Program-made: the position numbers and the translations under genes
Shown here: positions 16,179-24,329 of the stretch, one piece after another
Layout of the letters: every line of letters starts with the position of its first letter
Position numbering within the stretch: position 1 is the stretch's first letter
Notes under the pieces: generated by a model
Told to the model about the DNA's origin: nothing
The model's database searches: none
What the model saw: only the letters and a program-made list of their open reading frames with translations
Origin: CALARM01 sp036746235
GTDB lineage: Bacteria; Vulcanimicrobiota; SpSt-956; JAKJGF01
DNA: 48,084 bases
Assembly: GCA_036746235.1 (NCBI GenBank)
Contig: DAIOEN010000026.1
Coordinates: forward strand, 1 to 48,084
Reading direction: 5' to 3'

Positions 16179-16205
16179 CCTGGGAATTTGAAAACCAGGA
16201 GGTAA
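16179..16205 (+). promoter_or_regulatory. Hairpin and mini-ORF overlapping the nusA ribosome site
   Basis: CCTGG (16179-16183) can pair with CCAGG (16195-16199), whose last bases are part of the nusA ribosome site AGGAGG (16197-16202). The same stretch encodes a five-codon frame MKTRR-stop from TTG 16188, preceded by its own GGAGG at 16171, ending three bases before the nusA TTG. Either could set nusA translation; neither is proven. Confidence 0.35.
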
Positions 16206-16208
16206 AGT

Positions 16209-17909
16209 TTGAGCAACGAATTAATTAAAGCCTTAGAACAAATAGAAAAAGAGAAGGGTATTTCCAAATTGGTACTTTTAGAAGCAATTAAAGATGCTTT
16301 AAGTTCCGCTTTGAAGAGGAATTTTGGAAATAGTCAAAATTTTACCATAGACATTGATCAACATACGGGGCAGGTAAGAGTTCTGGCCAGAAAAAAAGTT
16401 GTGACTAAAGTGACAGACCCTCATTCTGAAGTGATTCACAGGGTTGCCAGGGAAACCAGCCCTGATTGTCAGCCAGGTGATATGATAGAGGTTGAGATTA
16501 CCCCGTCAAATGTAGGAAGAATAGCTGCTCAGACTGCAAAACAGGTTATTGTACAGCGCATAAGAGAAGCAGAGAGAGAGCTTTTATTTAAAGAATTTGC
16601 CGACAGGAAAGGTGATATAGTAACAGGTGTAATTCAGAGAATAGAACAGAATAAGGTTTATATAGATCTTGCCAAAATTGAAGGTGTAATTCCTCAATCT
16701 GAGCAGGTGTCAATAGAAAAATACCGTCCCGGGGACAGAATAAAGGTTTATATCCTGGATGTTAAAGTGACGAGCAAAGGCCCGCAGGTCATATTATCCC
16801 GTACACATCCCGGTTTTTTAAATCGTTTATTTGAAATGGAAGTCCCTGAAATATATGAACATATAGTTGAGATAAAAAGTACAGCCAGAGAGCCGGGATA
16901 TCGTTCCAAAATAGCTGTTCACTCAAGTAACAGTGATGTTGATGCAGTAGGTTCCTGTGTCGGCAGCAGAGGTTCAAGGGTTCTCTCTGTTGTTCAGGAA
17001 TTGAAAGGTGAAAAAATAGATATAGTTTTATGGGATAAAGATCCTGTTGTTTTTATAGCCAATGCATTGAATCCTGCCAAGGTACTATCTGTCGAACTCA
17101 GAGAAGAAGAGAGTTTTGCTCTTGTTGTAGTTCCTGATAACCAATTGTCTCTTGCTATTGGTAAAGAAGGACAAAATGCAAGACTTGCTGCAAAACTTAC
17201 CGGATGGAAAATAGATATAAAAAATAAAAGCGCCTACGAGGAAGAACAGGCTAAAAATAAGATAATAGATGAATTGATTGGCAGTCTTGTAGAGGGATTT
17301 AAGCCTGTGACAGTAATGGCCGTGGAAGTAATGGAGAAAGAAAAAACCTTTCTTTTTACAATTACCTTTGAACATTATATCGATGCCCTGGAAAGAAAAA
17401 AATCTCTTTTGCTGACCTCTCCTTATGAAGACTGGTGTATCAGGGTGAAACCTCCTCTGGAAGGTGAATTCCCTATGGAGGAAGTTGCCGAACTGTTGAT
17501 GAAACTTCTTGAACCTGTTCCTATAATATCACTTGAATTAAATAAAAAAGATAAAAAACTCTTTGTAGGAATATCTTCCGAAGTTACCGGGGACATTATA
17601 AAGAGACAGAAAGAAGAGGAGTTCCTGACAACACTTGGAGAATGGAAAATTATTATAGAGTCAGTGAAAAAAGAAGAATACGAAAAAGAACAGGACGATA
17701 TAATAGAAACTCTGGTTAATGTTATATCTCCTGTACCTGTAGTTTCCCTGGAGGTAGATGAAGAAAAATATTTTGTTAAGATTTTAGTTGCAGAAAATGA
17801 TTTGGAAAGTGCTGAGGAAAAAATGAATAAAACTAAATTGCCTGATTTTATGAGTAAATGGCAGATAAATATAGAGCCTTACAGTGTACTGAATGGTGGA
17901 GGTGAGTAG
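16209..17909 (+). CDS. nusA: Transcription factor NusA with three extra KH2-like repeats
   Basis: The 566-residue protein has the NusA core: N-terminal RNA-polymerase domain (1-130), S1 domain (about 134-200, GDIVTGVIQRIEQNKVYID), KH1 with VGSRGSR (251-257) and KH2 with AIGKEGQN (316-323). After KH2 comes an unusual tail of about 220 residues. It holds three segments (about 364-414, 434-484, 506-556), each with a proline at the start (366, 436, 508), a V-x-SLEV-type strand and a W-x-I-x-I strand whose tryptophan (409, 479, 551) is exactly 43 residues after the proline. KH2 itself has P289 and W333, 44 apart. The repeats lack GXXG loops. Start TTG after AGGAGG. NusA controls pausing, termination and antitermination. 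Confidence 0.95.
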   Translation: MSNELIKALEQIEKEKGISKLVLLEAIKDALSSALKRNFGNSQNFTIDIDQHTGQVRVLARKKVVTKVTDPHSEVIHRVARETSPDCQPGDMIEVEITPSNVGRIAAQTAKQVIVQRIREAERELLFKEFADRKGDIVTGVIQRIEQNKVYIDLAKIEGVIPQSEQVSIEKYRPGDRIKVYILDVKVTSKGPQVILSRTHPGFLNRLFEMEVPEIYEHIVEIKSTAREPGYRSKIAVHSSNSDVDAVGSCVGSRGSRVLSVVQELKGEKIDIVLWDKDPVVFIANALNPAKVLSVELREEESFALVVVPDNQLSLAIGKEGQNARLAAKLTGWKIDIKNKSAYEEEQAKNKIIDELIGSLVEGFKPVTVMAVEVMEKEKTFLFTITFEHYIDALERKKSLLLTSPYEDWCIRVKPPLEGEFPMEEVAELLMKLLEPVPIISLELNKKDKKLFVGISSEVTGDIIKRQKEEEFLTTLGEWKIIIESVKKEEYEKEQDDIIETLVNVISPVPVVSLEVDEEKYFVKILVAENDLESAEEKMNKTKLPDFMSKWQINIEPYSVLNGGGE

Positions 17910-17910
17910 T

Positions 17911-20139
17911 TTGGCTGAAAAAACTAGAGTATATCAATTAGCAAAGGATCTTGGTATCACAAGTAAGGAATTAATAGGAATTTTACAGGAATTAAATGTT
18001 GAAGTTAAAAGCCATATGAGTTCCCTTGAATTCGGAGTATCTGATCAGGTACTGGATTATCTTACCAGATCAGATAAAGGAACAGATGTGGGACATTTTC
18101 AAACACAGGAAGATGCTGACGAAGAAGAATACCAGGATCTTCTGCTGAAGAAAGACAGAAAAGATAGAGGAGATGAGATTGAAGAACTGGAAGATGAAGA
18201 ATTCCAGGGTGGAAAAAGAAAAGTCAGAGATGACAAAAAGAAAAAGAAAAAGAAATGGGAAGGTGACGTTTTAGATACAATATTAACTACAGAAAAGACG
18301 AAACCTTCAAAAATTAAAAAGAAAAAGAGGCAGGATAGACAGGACGAAGAGCAATTATCAGGAGAAAAGACTGAATTGACCAGAACTGTTTATATAGTAG
18401 ATCCTGTATCGGTTAAAGAACTGGCCACCAGGATGGAACTGGCTCCCAATGAATTAATTAAAGAGTTTATAAAAATGAAATTAATGGTCAGTCTGAATCA
18501 ACTGGTCAGTGCTGAAAATGCATCAAAAGTAGCAGAACGTTTTGGCATTGCCATTGAAATAGTAGATGCTTATACCGAAGAGATTTTAGAAGAAAAGAAA
18601 GAAGAAGTAGAGAATCTTGTTTTCCGTCCTCCTGTAGTTACAGTTATGGGTCATGTTGATCATGGCAAAACGTCTTTGCTGGATTCCATAAGGGCAACTC
18701 ATGTCACAGATACGGAAGCCGGAGGTATAACACAGTCCATAGGAGCCTATCAGGTAGAAGTTAACGGACATCCTATAACTTTTATTGATACTCCCGGCCA
18801 TGAAGCATTTACTCAGATGAGAGCGAGAGGTGCCAATATTACAGATGTTGTTGTTCTGGTTGTAGCGGCAGATGACGGAGTTATGCCTCAAACAATTGAA
18901 GCCGTAAGTCATGCGAGAGCAGCTAAATCTTCAGGAACAATTCCTATTATTGTAGCTATTAATAAAATAGATAAACCTCAGAGTAATCCTGACAGAGTCA
19001 AACAGCAGCTGGCAGAACTGGGACTTGTTCCGGAACAATGGGGCGGAGATACTATTACTGTTCCTGTTTCTGCAAGAACTAAAGAAGGTATCAATGATTT
19101 ACTCGATATGATTTTACTTCAATCTGAAATGTTGGAATTAAAGGCAAATCCTGATAAAAAAGCGAGAGGAACGATTCTTGAAGCCAGGTTAGATAAGCAG
19201 AGAGGCCCTGTTGCTACAGTAATCGTCCAGCAGGGAACCCTGAGAGAAGGAGACGCTGTCATAGCAGGTCTTGTTTATGGAAAAATAAGAGCAATGACCA
19301 ATTATAAAGGGGAAAGATTAAAAGAAGCTTATCCTGCTATGCCTGTAGAGATTACCGGTCTTTCCGATGTACCTCAGGCAGGAGACGACCTCTTTGTCTG
19401 TGAAAATGACAGAAAAGCAAAACAGCTGGCTACAGGGAGAGCAGAGAAGGTCAGAGAAGAAAAAATGAAATCTGTTAAAAGAGTTACTCTTACAGATCTC
19501 TTCAAACAGCTTCAGGACGGCCAGATAAAAGAACTTAATATCATAATCAAAGCTGATACACAGGGCTCTGTCGAGGCTATGACTCAGGCTCTTAATAAAT
19601 TGAGCACTGATGAAGTAAGAGTCAATGTTATACTCGGAGGCGTAGGTGCTATTAACGAGCGTGACATTATGCTGGCCTCTGCTTCCAATGCAATAATTAT
19701 AGGATTTAATGTACGATCTGATTCAAATATAATTAAACTTGCTGAAAATGAAAAGATAGATGTGAGATTTTACAGAATTATCTACCAGGCCATTGATGAT
19801 ATCAAGGCTGCTATGGCAGGTTTACTCGATCCTATTTACAGAGAGGTAGCTCTTGGAAAAGCTGAAATAAGGGCAACTTTTAATGTCTCTAAAATCGGTG
19901 TAATAGGAGGAGCCTATGTACTGGAAGGTAAAATTACCAGAAGTGCCGATGTAAGAGTTCTCCGTGATAATGTAGTAATATGTGAAGGTAAGATATCTTC
20001 TCTGAAACGTTTTAAAGATGATGCCAGAGAAGTTCTTGCAGGCTATGAATGCGGAATAGGAGTGGAAAAATTCAACGGATTATGTCCCAAGGATATTATT
20101 GAAGCCTATGAATTACAGCCTGTAATGAGAGAACTGTGA
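17911..20139 (+). CDS. infB: Translation initiation factor IF-2
   Basis: IF-2 delivers initiator tRNA to the 30S subunit and drives subunit joining. The protein has the N-terminal helical domain (TRVYQLAKDLGITSKELI), a Lys/Glu/Asp-rich linker (about 60-160), a second N-domain, the GTPase with GHVDHGKT (about 246-253), DTPGH (293-297) and NKID (351-354), then beta-barrel domains and the C-terminal fMet-tRNA domain. I start at TTG 17911, six bases after GGAGGTGA and just after the nusA stop at 17909; an upstream in-frame ATG at 17893 overlaps nusA and the ribosome site. Tight spacing implies translational coupling to nusA. Confidence 0.95.
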   Translation: MAEKTRVYQLAKDLGITSKELIGILQELNVEVKSHMSSLEFGVSDQVLDYLTRSDKGTDVGHFQTQEDADEEEYQDLLLKKDRKDRGDEIEELEDEEFQGGKRKVRDDKKKKKKKWEGDVLDTILTTEKTKPSKIKKKKRQDRQDEEQLSGEKTELTRTVYIVDPVSVKELATRMELAPNELIKEFIKMKLMVSLNQLVSAENASKVAERFGIAIEIVDAYTEEILEEKKEEVENLVFRPPVVTVMGHVDHGKTSLLDSIRATHVTDTEAGGITQSIGAYQVEVNGHPITFIDTPGHEAFTQMRARGANITDVVVLVVAADDGVMPQTIEAVSHARAAKSSGTIPIIVAINKIDKPQSNPDRVKQQLAELGLVPEQWGGDTITVPVSARTKEGINDLLDMILLQSEMLELKANPDKKARGTILEARLDKQRGPVATVIVQQGTLREGDAVIAGLVYGKIRAMTNYKGERLKEAYPAMPVEITGLSDVPQAGDDLFVCENDRKAKQLATGRAEKVREEKMKSVKRVTLTDLFKQLQDGQIKELNIIIKADTQGSVEAMTQALNKLSTDEVRVNVILGGVGAINERDIMLASASNAIIIGFNVRSDSNIIKLAENEKIDVRFYRIIYQAIDDIKAAMAGLLDPIYREVALGKAEIRATFNVSKIGVIGGAYVLEGKITRSADVRVLRDNVVICEGKISSLKRFKDDAREVLAGYECGIGVEKFNGLCPKDIIEAYELQPVMREL

Positions 20140-20145
20140 GGAACC

Positions 20146-20484
20146 ATGAGAAGCTACAGTAGAACTGAACGTCTTAATAGACTTATAAAAGAAGAGATTG
20201 GAGTTATAATCCAACATCTCAAGGATCCGAGAATAGGTTTTTTAACTGTCCTTGATGTAGAATTGTCCAAAGATCTCAGTATTGCCAGGGTTTATGTCAG
20301 TGTTTACGGAGATACTGATACAAGAAATAAGGCTATGGAAGCTCTTGAAAGTGCTGCAGGATTTATCAGAGGTGAACTGGCGGGAAGGGTGAGAATTAAA
20401 TCTATACCTGAATTAAGATTCATCTATGATAAATCGGAAGAAATAAGAGAGCGTATTTCTTCTCTTCTTAAGGAAGTGAAATAG
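20146..20484 (+). CDS. rbfA: Ribosome-binding factor A
   Basis: The 112-residue protein matches RbfA: RTERLNRLIKEEIGVIIQHLKDPRIGFLTVLDVELSKDLSIARVYVSV contains the family's conserved DPR..-.TVT.V..S.DL..A.VYVS pattern. RbfA acts in late 30S maturation at the 16S 5' end. It begins six bases after infB and shares its operon, the usual order. An A/T-rich palindrome of T7 and A7 follows the stop, too weak to call a terminator. Confidence 0.95.
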   Translation: MRSYSRTERLNRLIKEEIGVIIQHLKDPRIGFLTVLDVELSKDLSIARVYVSVYGDTDTRNKAMEALESAAGFIRGELAGRVRIKSIPELRFIYDKSEEIRERISSLLKEVK

Positions 20485-20526
20485 TTTTTTTACAAAAAAA
20501 GATTTCATGGCAGGTAGTTGTTTCTT

Positions 20527-21768
20527 ATGGTAGATAAACATTTTATTATTGAGCCAGTAAGACAGAGGTTTCTTGAACAGCGTCTGAGATCTGTTTTCGA
20601 GAGTTTTGGTTTTCGTGAGATTTCTACTCCTACAATAGAACTCGGAGGCAGGCTGGATGATATTTTTTATTCAAATACTGTTTTCCCCGGTTCAGGACTT
20701 ATTTACCAGTGTGCAGAATATCCCGGTAATTATACTTTTTTACGTCCCGACCTTACAGTTTCCATAGCCAGAATCGTAGCAACTCATTTTCGCAATCTTG
20801 AAAAACCAATCAGACTTTATTATATTTCTAATTCTTTTCTCTGTGATAAACTGCAGGGAGAAAAGGAAACCTATCATGGCGGAGCGGAAATAATAGGTAC
20901 AAACAGTCAGGAAGCTGATATTGAGTTACTGATTATGTCAGTAGAAGCACTTCAAAAAATAGGCCTTACTGAATTTCAGATGGATATCGGTCATGTTACT
21001 TTCTGGGATATAATATTTAAAGAAGCACGTTTTAGCGATGAAAAAACTGCAAGGCTGAAAAAACTACTTCGTAACAAACGTTTTAATTCCTTTATTAAAG
21101 AAGGGGACAGTAAAGACCTTCCGAAAGGTCTGAGAGAAATTATAAATAATGTTCCTTTTCTGAGAGGTAAATTTGAATTTTTAAATTCTCTTGCAGAACA
21201 ATGTGAACCTTTAGCTGTATTACTCGGCCGGATTACCGATACCTGCAGGGTTCTGGATAGTTACGGTCTTGGTGATTATTTTACAGTTGACTTTTCTATA
21301 ACAGGTGAGCTGCCGTATTATTCCGGATATACCTTTGAATTTTATACAAAAGATATAAATTTATTGCTTGGAAGCGGCGGAAGATATGATAAATTGCTCG
21401 GTCAGTTCGGATACAACTGCCCTGCTACAGGTTTTTCTATAAATATAGGAAATACCATTAAAGCACTTGAAAAATGTCAATCTCTTGCCATGCCGGGAGG
21501 AGGCAAAACGGATTTTTTCATAACAAGAGATGGCAGTTCTGTAACGACACTGTTCAGGATTGCAAGAGAATTGAGGAGAAAAGGTTTTCTTGTTGAAGTT
21601 GAGATAACAGGGAGATGTCTGGAAGAATCTCTTAATTATGCAAGAAACAGAGAAATAAAGAGTGTTATAATTCTGGGAAGTACCAATCTTCAGGAAAAAC
21701 AGATCCTGTTAAAAAATATGGAAACAGGTGATGAAACAATAATTGATTTCAATGAGTTTTTACTTTGA
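20527..21768 (+). CDS. hisZ: HisZ-like (histidyl-tRNA synthetase paralogue)
   Basis: The protein of 413 residues follows the class II synthetase fold of HisRS/HisZ: FLRPDLTVSIARIVA (motif 1 region), LYYISNSFLCDK (about 98-108, where the synthetase motif 2 has an arginine, YIGNVFR), YYSGYTFEFY (the HisA motif), GSGGRYDKLLGQFG and a C-terminal anticodon-like domain. Loss of the motif 2 arginine and the neighbouring HisG gene point to HisZ, the regulatory partner of short-form HisG in histidine synthesis. I chose ATG 20527; TTG at 20518 is also open in frame but sits only a few bases from GGTAG. There are no other histidine genes in the window. Confidence 0.75.
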   Translation: MVDKHFIIEPVRQRFLEQRLRSVFESFGFREISTPTIELGGRLDDIFYSNTVFPGSGLIYQCAEYPGNYTFLRPDLTVSIARIVATHFRNLEKPIRLYYISNSFLCDKLQGEKETYHGGAEIIGTNSQEADIELLIMSVEALQKIGLTEFQMDIGHVTFWDIIFKEARFSDEKTARLKKLLRNKRFNSFIKEGDSKDLPKGLREIINNVPFLRGKFEFLNSLAEQCEPLAVLLGRITDTCRVLDSYGLGDYFTVDFSITGELPYYSGYTFEFYTKDINLLLGSGGRYDKLLGQFGYNCPATGFSINIGNTIKALEKCQSLAMPGGGKTDFFITRDGSSVTTLFRIARELRRKGFLVEVEITGRCLEESLNYARNREIKSVIILGSTNLQEKQILLKNMETGDETIIDFNEFLL

Positions 21769-21815
21769 AGGTTAGCTGTCAGCTAAAGTTTACAGAAAAC
21801 TGATTGATTTTATTT

Positions 21816-21838
21816 TACGTCGCGTCACGCGTCACGAT
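21816..21838. repeat. Short TCACGCG heptad array before hisG
   Basis: About three CGCGTCA units lie between hisZ and the HisG-like gene, ending about ten bases before the ATG at 21849. The array is open in the hisG frame, so an automated start could be placed too far upstream. Confidence 0.8.
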
Positions 21839-21848
21839 TGGAGCATAT

Positions 21849-22511
21849 ATGAAACCTCTGTCCATTGCTTTACCTGCAGGGAAACTGCTTGGCCCTGCTA
21901 TGGATTTTCTTGCTAAATCCGGTATAGCCTGTGATACCCTTTCGATGGACGAAAGACATAAAATTTATTTTGATAATAAACATAAATATAAACTTATTTT
22001 GCTTGATCCTTTTGATATACCTGTATATGTAGAACTTGGCGCCGCTGATCTGGGTATAGTTACACGGGATATATTACTTGAAAGAGATAGAACGGTCATT
22101 GAATTGCTGGAAGTGAATTACGGTCATGGCAGATTAATTCTTGCCACTCTTGAGAGTAATAAGGTCAGAACTATTGCTGATATATATACCAGTTCATCTG
22201 TTGCTACGAATTATCCCTTTATCGCTCACAATTATTTCAAAAGCCTCGGTATACCGGTTGAGATTATTAAAGTTTCTCCGCCTGTGGAACTGGCTCTTGA
22301 ATGTAATCTTTCTGATTTGATACTTACATATTCACCGGCAGAGCATTTATGTGAAGATATAATAGAAATAGCTGAAATAGCCAGAGTGTCAAATCTTATT
22401 ATAGCAAACAGAACAAGTTTTAAGAATTCTTTCAATCAGATATACTATTTAACTCAGCAGATGAAAGAATTGATAGAAATTCCAGGGGCGGATGCACTGT
22501 CTTCTCCATAA
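21849..22511 (+). CDS. hisG: HisG-like protein, degenerate ATP phosphoribosyltransferase
   Basis: Length (220 residues) and overall pattern match short-form HisG: VELGAADLGIVTRDILLE (61-78, family V..GAADLGIVGKD.L.E), YGHGRLILA, SSVATNYP (116-123) and a conserved NRTSFK end. The catalytic signatures are altered. The N-terminal KGR motif reads LPAGKLLG (8-15), and the PRPP-binding region, normally GSVEL...GLADAIVD-V-TG-TL, reads PPVEL...NLSDLILTYSPAEHL (144-167), with no TG-TL. The enzyme would normally join ATP and PRPP in the first step of histidine synthesis, so this copy may be inactive or have another role. ATG at 21849 is chosen because the upstream in-frame part is heptad repeat. Stop lies 11 bases before the next gene. 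Confidence 0.75.
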   Translation: MKPLSIALPAGKLLGPAMDFLAKSGIACDTLSMDERHKIYFDNKHKYKLILLDPFDIPVYVELGAADLGIVTRDILLERDRTVIELLEVNYGHGRLILATLESNKVRTIADIYTSSSVATNYPFIAHNYFKSLGIPVEIIKVSPPVELALECNLSDLILTYSPAEHLCEDIIEIAEIARVSNLIIANRTSFKNSFNQIYYLTQQMKELIEIPGADALSSP

Positions 22512-22522
22512 GAGGAAACTTT

Positions 22523-24100
22523 ATGACTGCCGAAGAAAAGCTCTGTTTAAAACTTACGAGTCTGAAGAAACGGTGGAAGTTCTTTCTCTCTTTAAACCGG
22601 GCAATAACAGGTTTTTTTCTCGGTCTCTCTATCTCTTTCTTTATAGTTATTGCAGGAAAGTTTCTCTTAATTCCTTTTTCCCTTACCTTATTATATCTTA
22701 TTCCTTTCCTGACATCCCTCCTTTTTTCCCTTGTAGAAGTGTGTAAAAAATTTCCTCTCAGGGATGTGGCTTTTTCAATTGACGGAAAGACAGATTTGAA
22801 GGAAAGGCTCGGAACAGCTGTAGAAATGATTGAAAAGAAAATCACTTCTCCTATGGTTACCGCTCTTATAGAAGATGCGGCCAATGTTTCTGACAGTATT
22901 GAGCCGGCAAAGGTAATTTTTTTCGAATTTCCTCTGAGAAAAGTTATGATTATGGTTTCTGTCCTGATATTATTTACAGGTTTATATTTTATTCCATGTA
23001 AATCTTCTTCTGATAAAGACGGAGAGAAGGTTAAGGACTTAATTAAAGAAAAAGGTAAAGAACTGGAACAGTTCAGTGAAGAAATAAAAAAATCATTGGA
23101 TAAAACCGGATTAAATAAAGAATTATCTGAAGATCTTAAAGAACTTTCAAAGAAAATGCAGGGCCACGATGTTACTAAAAAACAGGCACTTATGGATATT
23201 TCATCACTGGAGCAGCACTGGAAAGAAAGACAGAATAAAGATACTTTAAAGGGCATGTTGAAAAAATGCCTTACACCTGATATGGACATTGCCAGTGGAG
23301 AAACTTCTGAAGATATGCTTAAATCTATGGCACGTAAAGCGGCAAAAGGGGGATTGTCCGATAAAGAAAAATCGGAAATGGCAAAAAAGTTAGATGAAGC
23401 ATTGAAAAATATGAAAAATAGTTCTCTTAAGGATGAGTTACAGAATCTTTCTAAAGCACTGAAGGGCGGAAATAATAAGGAAATAAGTCAGGCTTTTGAG
23501 AAAATGGCTCAGAAAAGTCTGGAGAATAAAAATAACAGTAAAGACATGATTGATAATGTCTGTTCAAAACTTCAGAACTGTCAGAAAGACATAGCCAGAG
23601 AAGGGAACCAGAAAGATTCTGATATGGCCGGTAAGGGAGAATTTAAGGAGAGTTCTTTTAAAGATGGCTTTTCTCAAAATCCCACTGAAATACCTGTGAA
23701 AAAGGTTTCCGCCGATAGCAAGGGACATGGTGATTTTGGTAAGGGAAGCACAAATGAAGAGAAAAAAGGTGAACCTGTAGCAAAAAAACCTTTTTACGAC
23801 AGGAAATCTGATAGCACTTCTGATAAGACAGAAATCTTTATTAAACATTATATGGAAGAAAGGGTAAATACTGAACAGAAAGAAACACTGGTTTCAGGAA
23901 AAACAGGTGATGGCAAAACAGCAGGCAGTGAACCTGTAATCGGAGCTCCTTCAGGAGAAGGCGGTGCTTATAAGCCCTATAAAAAAGTTTTGACTGAATA
24001 TAAAGATGAAGCAGAGAAAAGTCTTAATAAAGAAAAGATACCTAAAGGATATAAAGCTGTGGTAAGGCAGTATTTTGATACAGTGATCAGTGAAAAGTGA
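22523..24100 (+). CDS. Membrane protein with long charged helical tail
   Basis: The 525-residue protein has three hydrophobic segments (about 25-50, 52-72, 140-157); between the second and third, DLKERLGTAVEM resembles a segment common in large uncharacterised membrane proteins (DUF4175-like) that neighbour MoxR ATPases. The remainder (160-525) is Lys/Glu-rich, helical and partly coiled coil, then low-complexity with Gly and Ser. It begins 11 bases after the HisG-like gene with AGAGGAA as ribosome site and precedes a MoxR gene, so it belongs with the MoxR/ABC group. The last codons (AGTGAAAAGTGA) are already heptad repeat. Function unknown. Confidence 0.75.
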   Translation: MTAEEKLCLKLTSLKKRWKFFLSLNRAITGFFLGLSISFFIVIAGKFLLIPFSLTLLYLIPFLTSLLFSLVEVCKKFPLRDVAFSIDGKTDLKERLGTAVEMIEKKITSPMVTALIEDAANVSDSIEPAKVIFFEFPLRKVMIMVSVLILFTGLYFIPCKSSSDKDGEKVKDLIKEKGKELEQFSEEIKKSLDKTGLNKELSEDLKELSKKMQGHDVTKKQALMDISSLEQHWKERQNKDTLKGMLKKCLTPDMDIASGETSEDMLKSMARKAAKGGLSDKEKSEMAKKLDEALKNMKNSSLKDELQNLSKALKGGNNKEISQAFEKMAQKSLENKNNSKDMIDNVCSKLQNCQKDIAREGNQKDSDMAGKGEFKESSFKDGFSQNPTEIPVKKVSADSKGHGDFGKGSTNEEKKGEPVAKKPFYDRKSDSTSDKTEIFIKHYMEERVNTEQKETLVSGKTGDGKTAGSEPVIGAPSGEGGAYKPYKKVLTEYKDEAEKSLNKEKIPKGYKAVVRQYFDTVISEK

Positions 24101-24141
24101 AGGGTGAAGAGTGAAAAGTGAAGGGTGAAGAGTGAAAAGTA
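24081..24141. repeat. GTGAAAA/GTGAAGG heptad array
   Basis: About eight GTGAARR units begin inside the 3' end of the preceding gene and run into the GGGCGA hairpin at 24142. The TGA stop at 24098 is part of a repeat unit. Confidence 0.88.
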
Positions 24142-24165
24142 GGGGCGATCCCCCTGTGGTCGCCC
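24142..24165. repeat. REP-like GGGCGA...TCGCCC hairpin, copy 1
   Basis: GGGCGA (24143-24148) pairs with TCGCCC (24160-24165). The core reads CTGTGG as in the copies at 31610 and 39120. It sits between GTGA-type and TCAC-type heptad arrays and is followed by AGTACCGGTAAAAC, also shared in part with the copy at 39120. Confidence 0.7.
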
Positions 24166-24178
24166 AGTACCGGTAAAA

Positions 24179-24300
24179 CACGCATCACGCATTACGCATC
24201 ACGAACCACACGTGCGGTAATTTATAACTGGTAACTGGTAACTGATATTGACTGGTAACTAACTGGTAACTGGTCACTGGTCACTGGTCACTGATAACTG
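24179..24300. repeat. TCACGCA and TAACTGG/TCACTGG heptad arrays before moxR
   Basis: ATCACGCATTACGC-type units (24179-24212) are followed by TAACTGG/TCACTGG units (24226-24300) with two interruptions. They end about 30 bases before the MoxR start. Confidence 0.9.
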
Positions 24301-24329
24301 TAAAATCCGGGAGATGAATTATACAATAC

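Noticed and set aside
20527..21768. Histidyl-tRNA synthetase (hisS) instead of hisZ
   Set aside because: The motif 2 arginine is missing and the gene sits next to a HisG-like gene, which fits HisZ.
21804..21848. Upstream start for the HisG-like gene
   Set aside because: It would translate the TCACGCG array; MKPLSIALPAGK at 21849 matches the family start.
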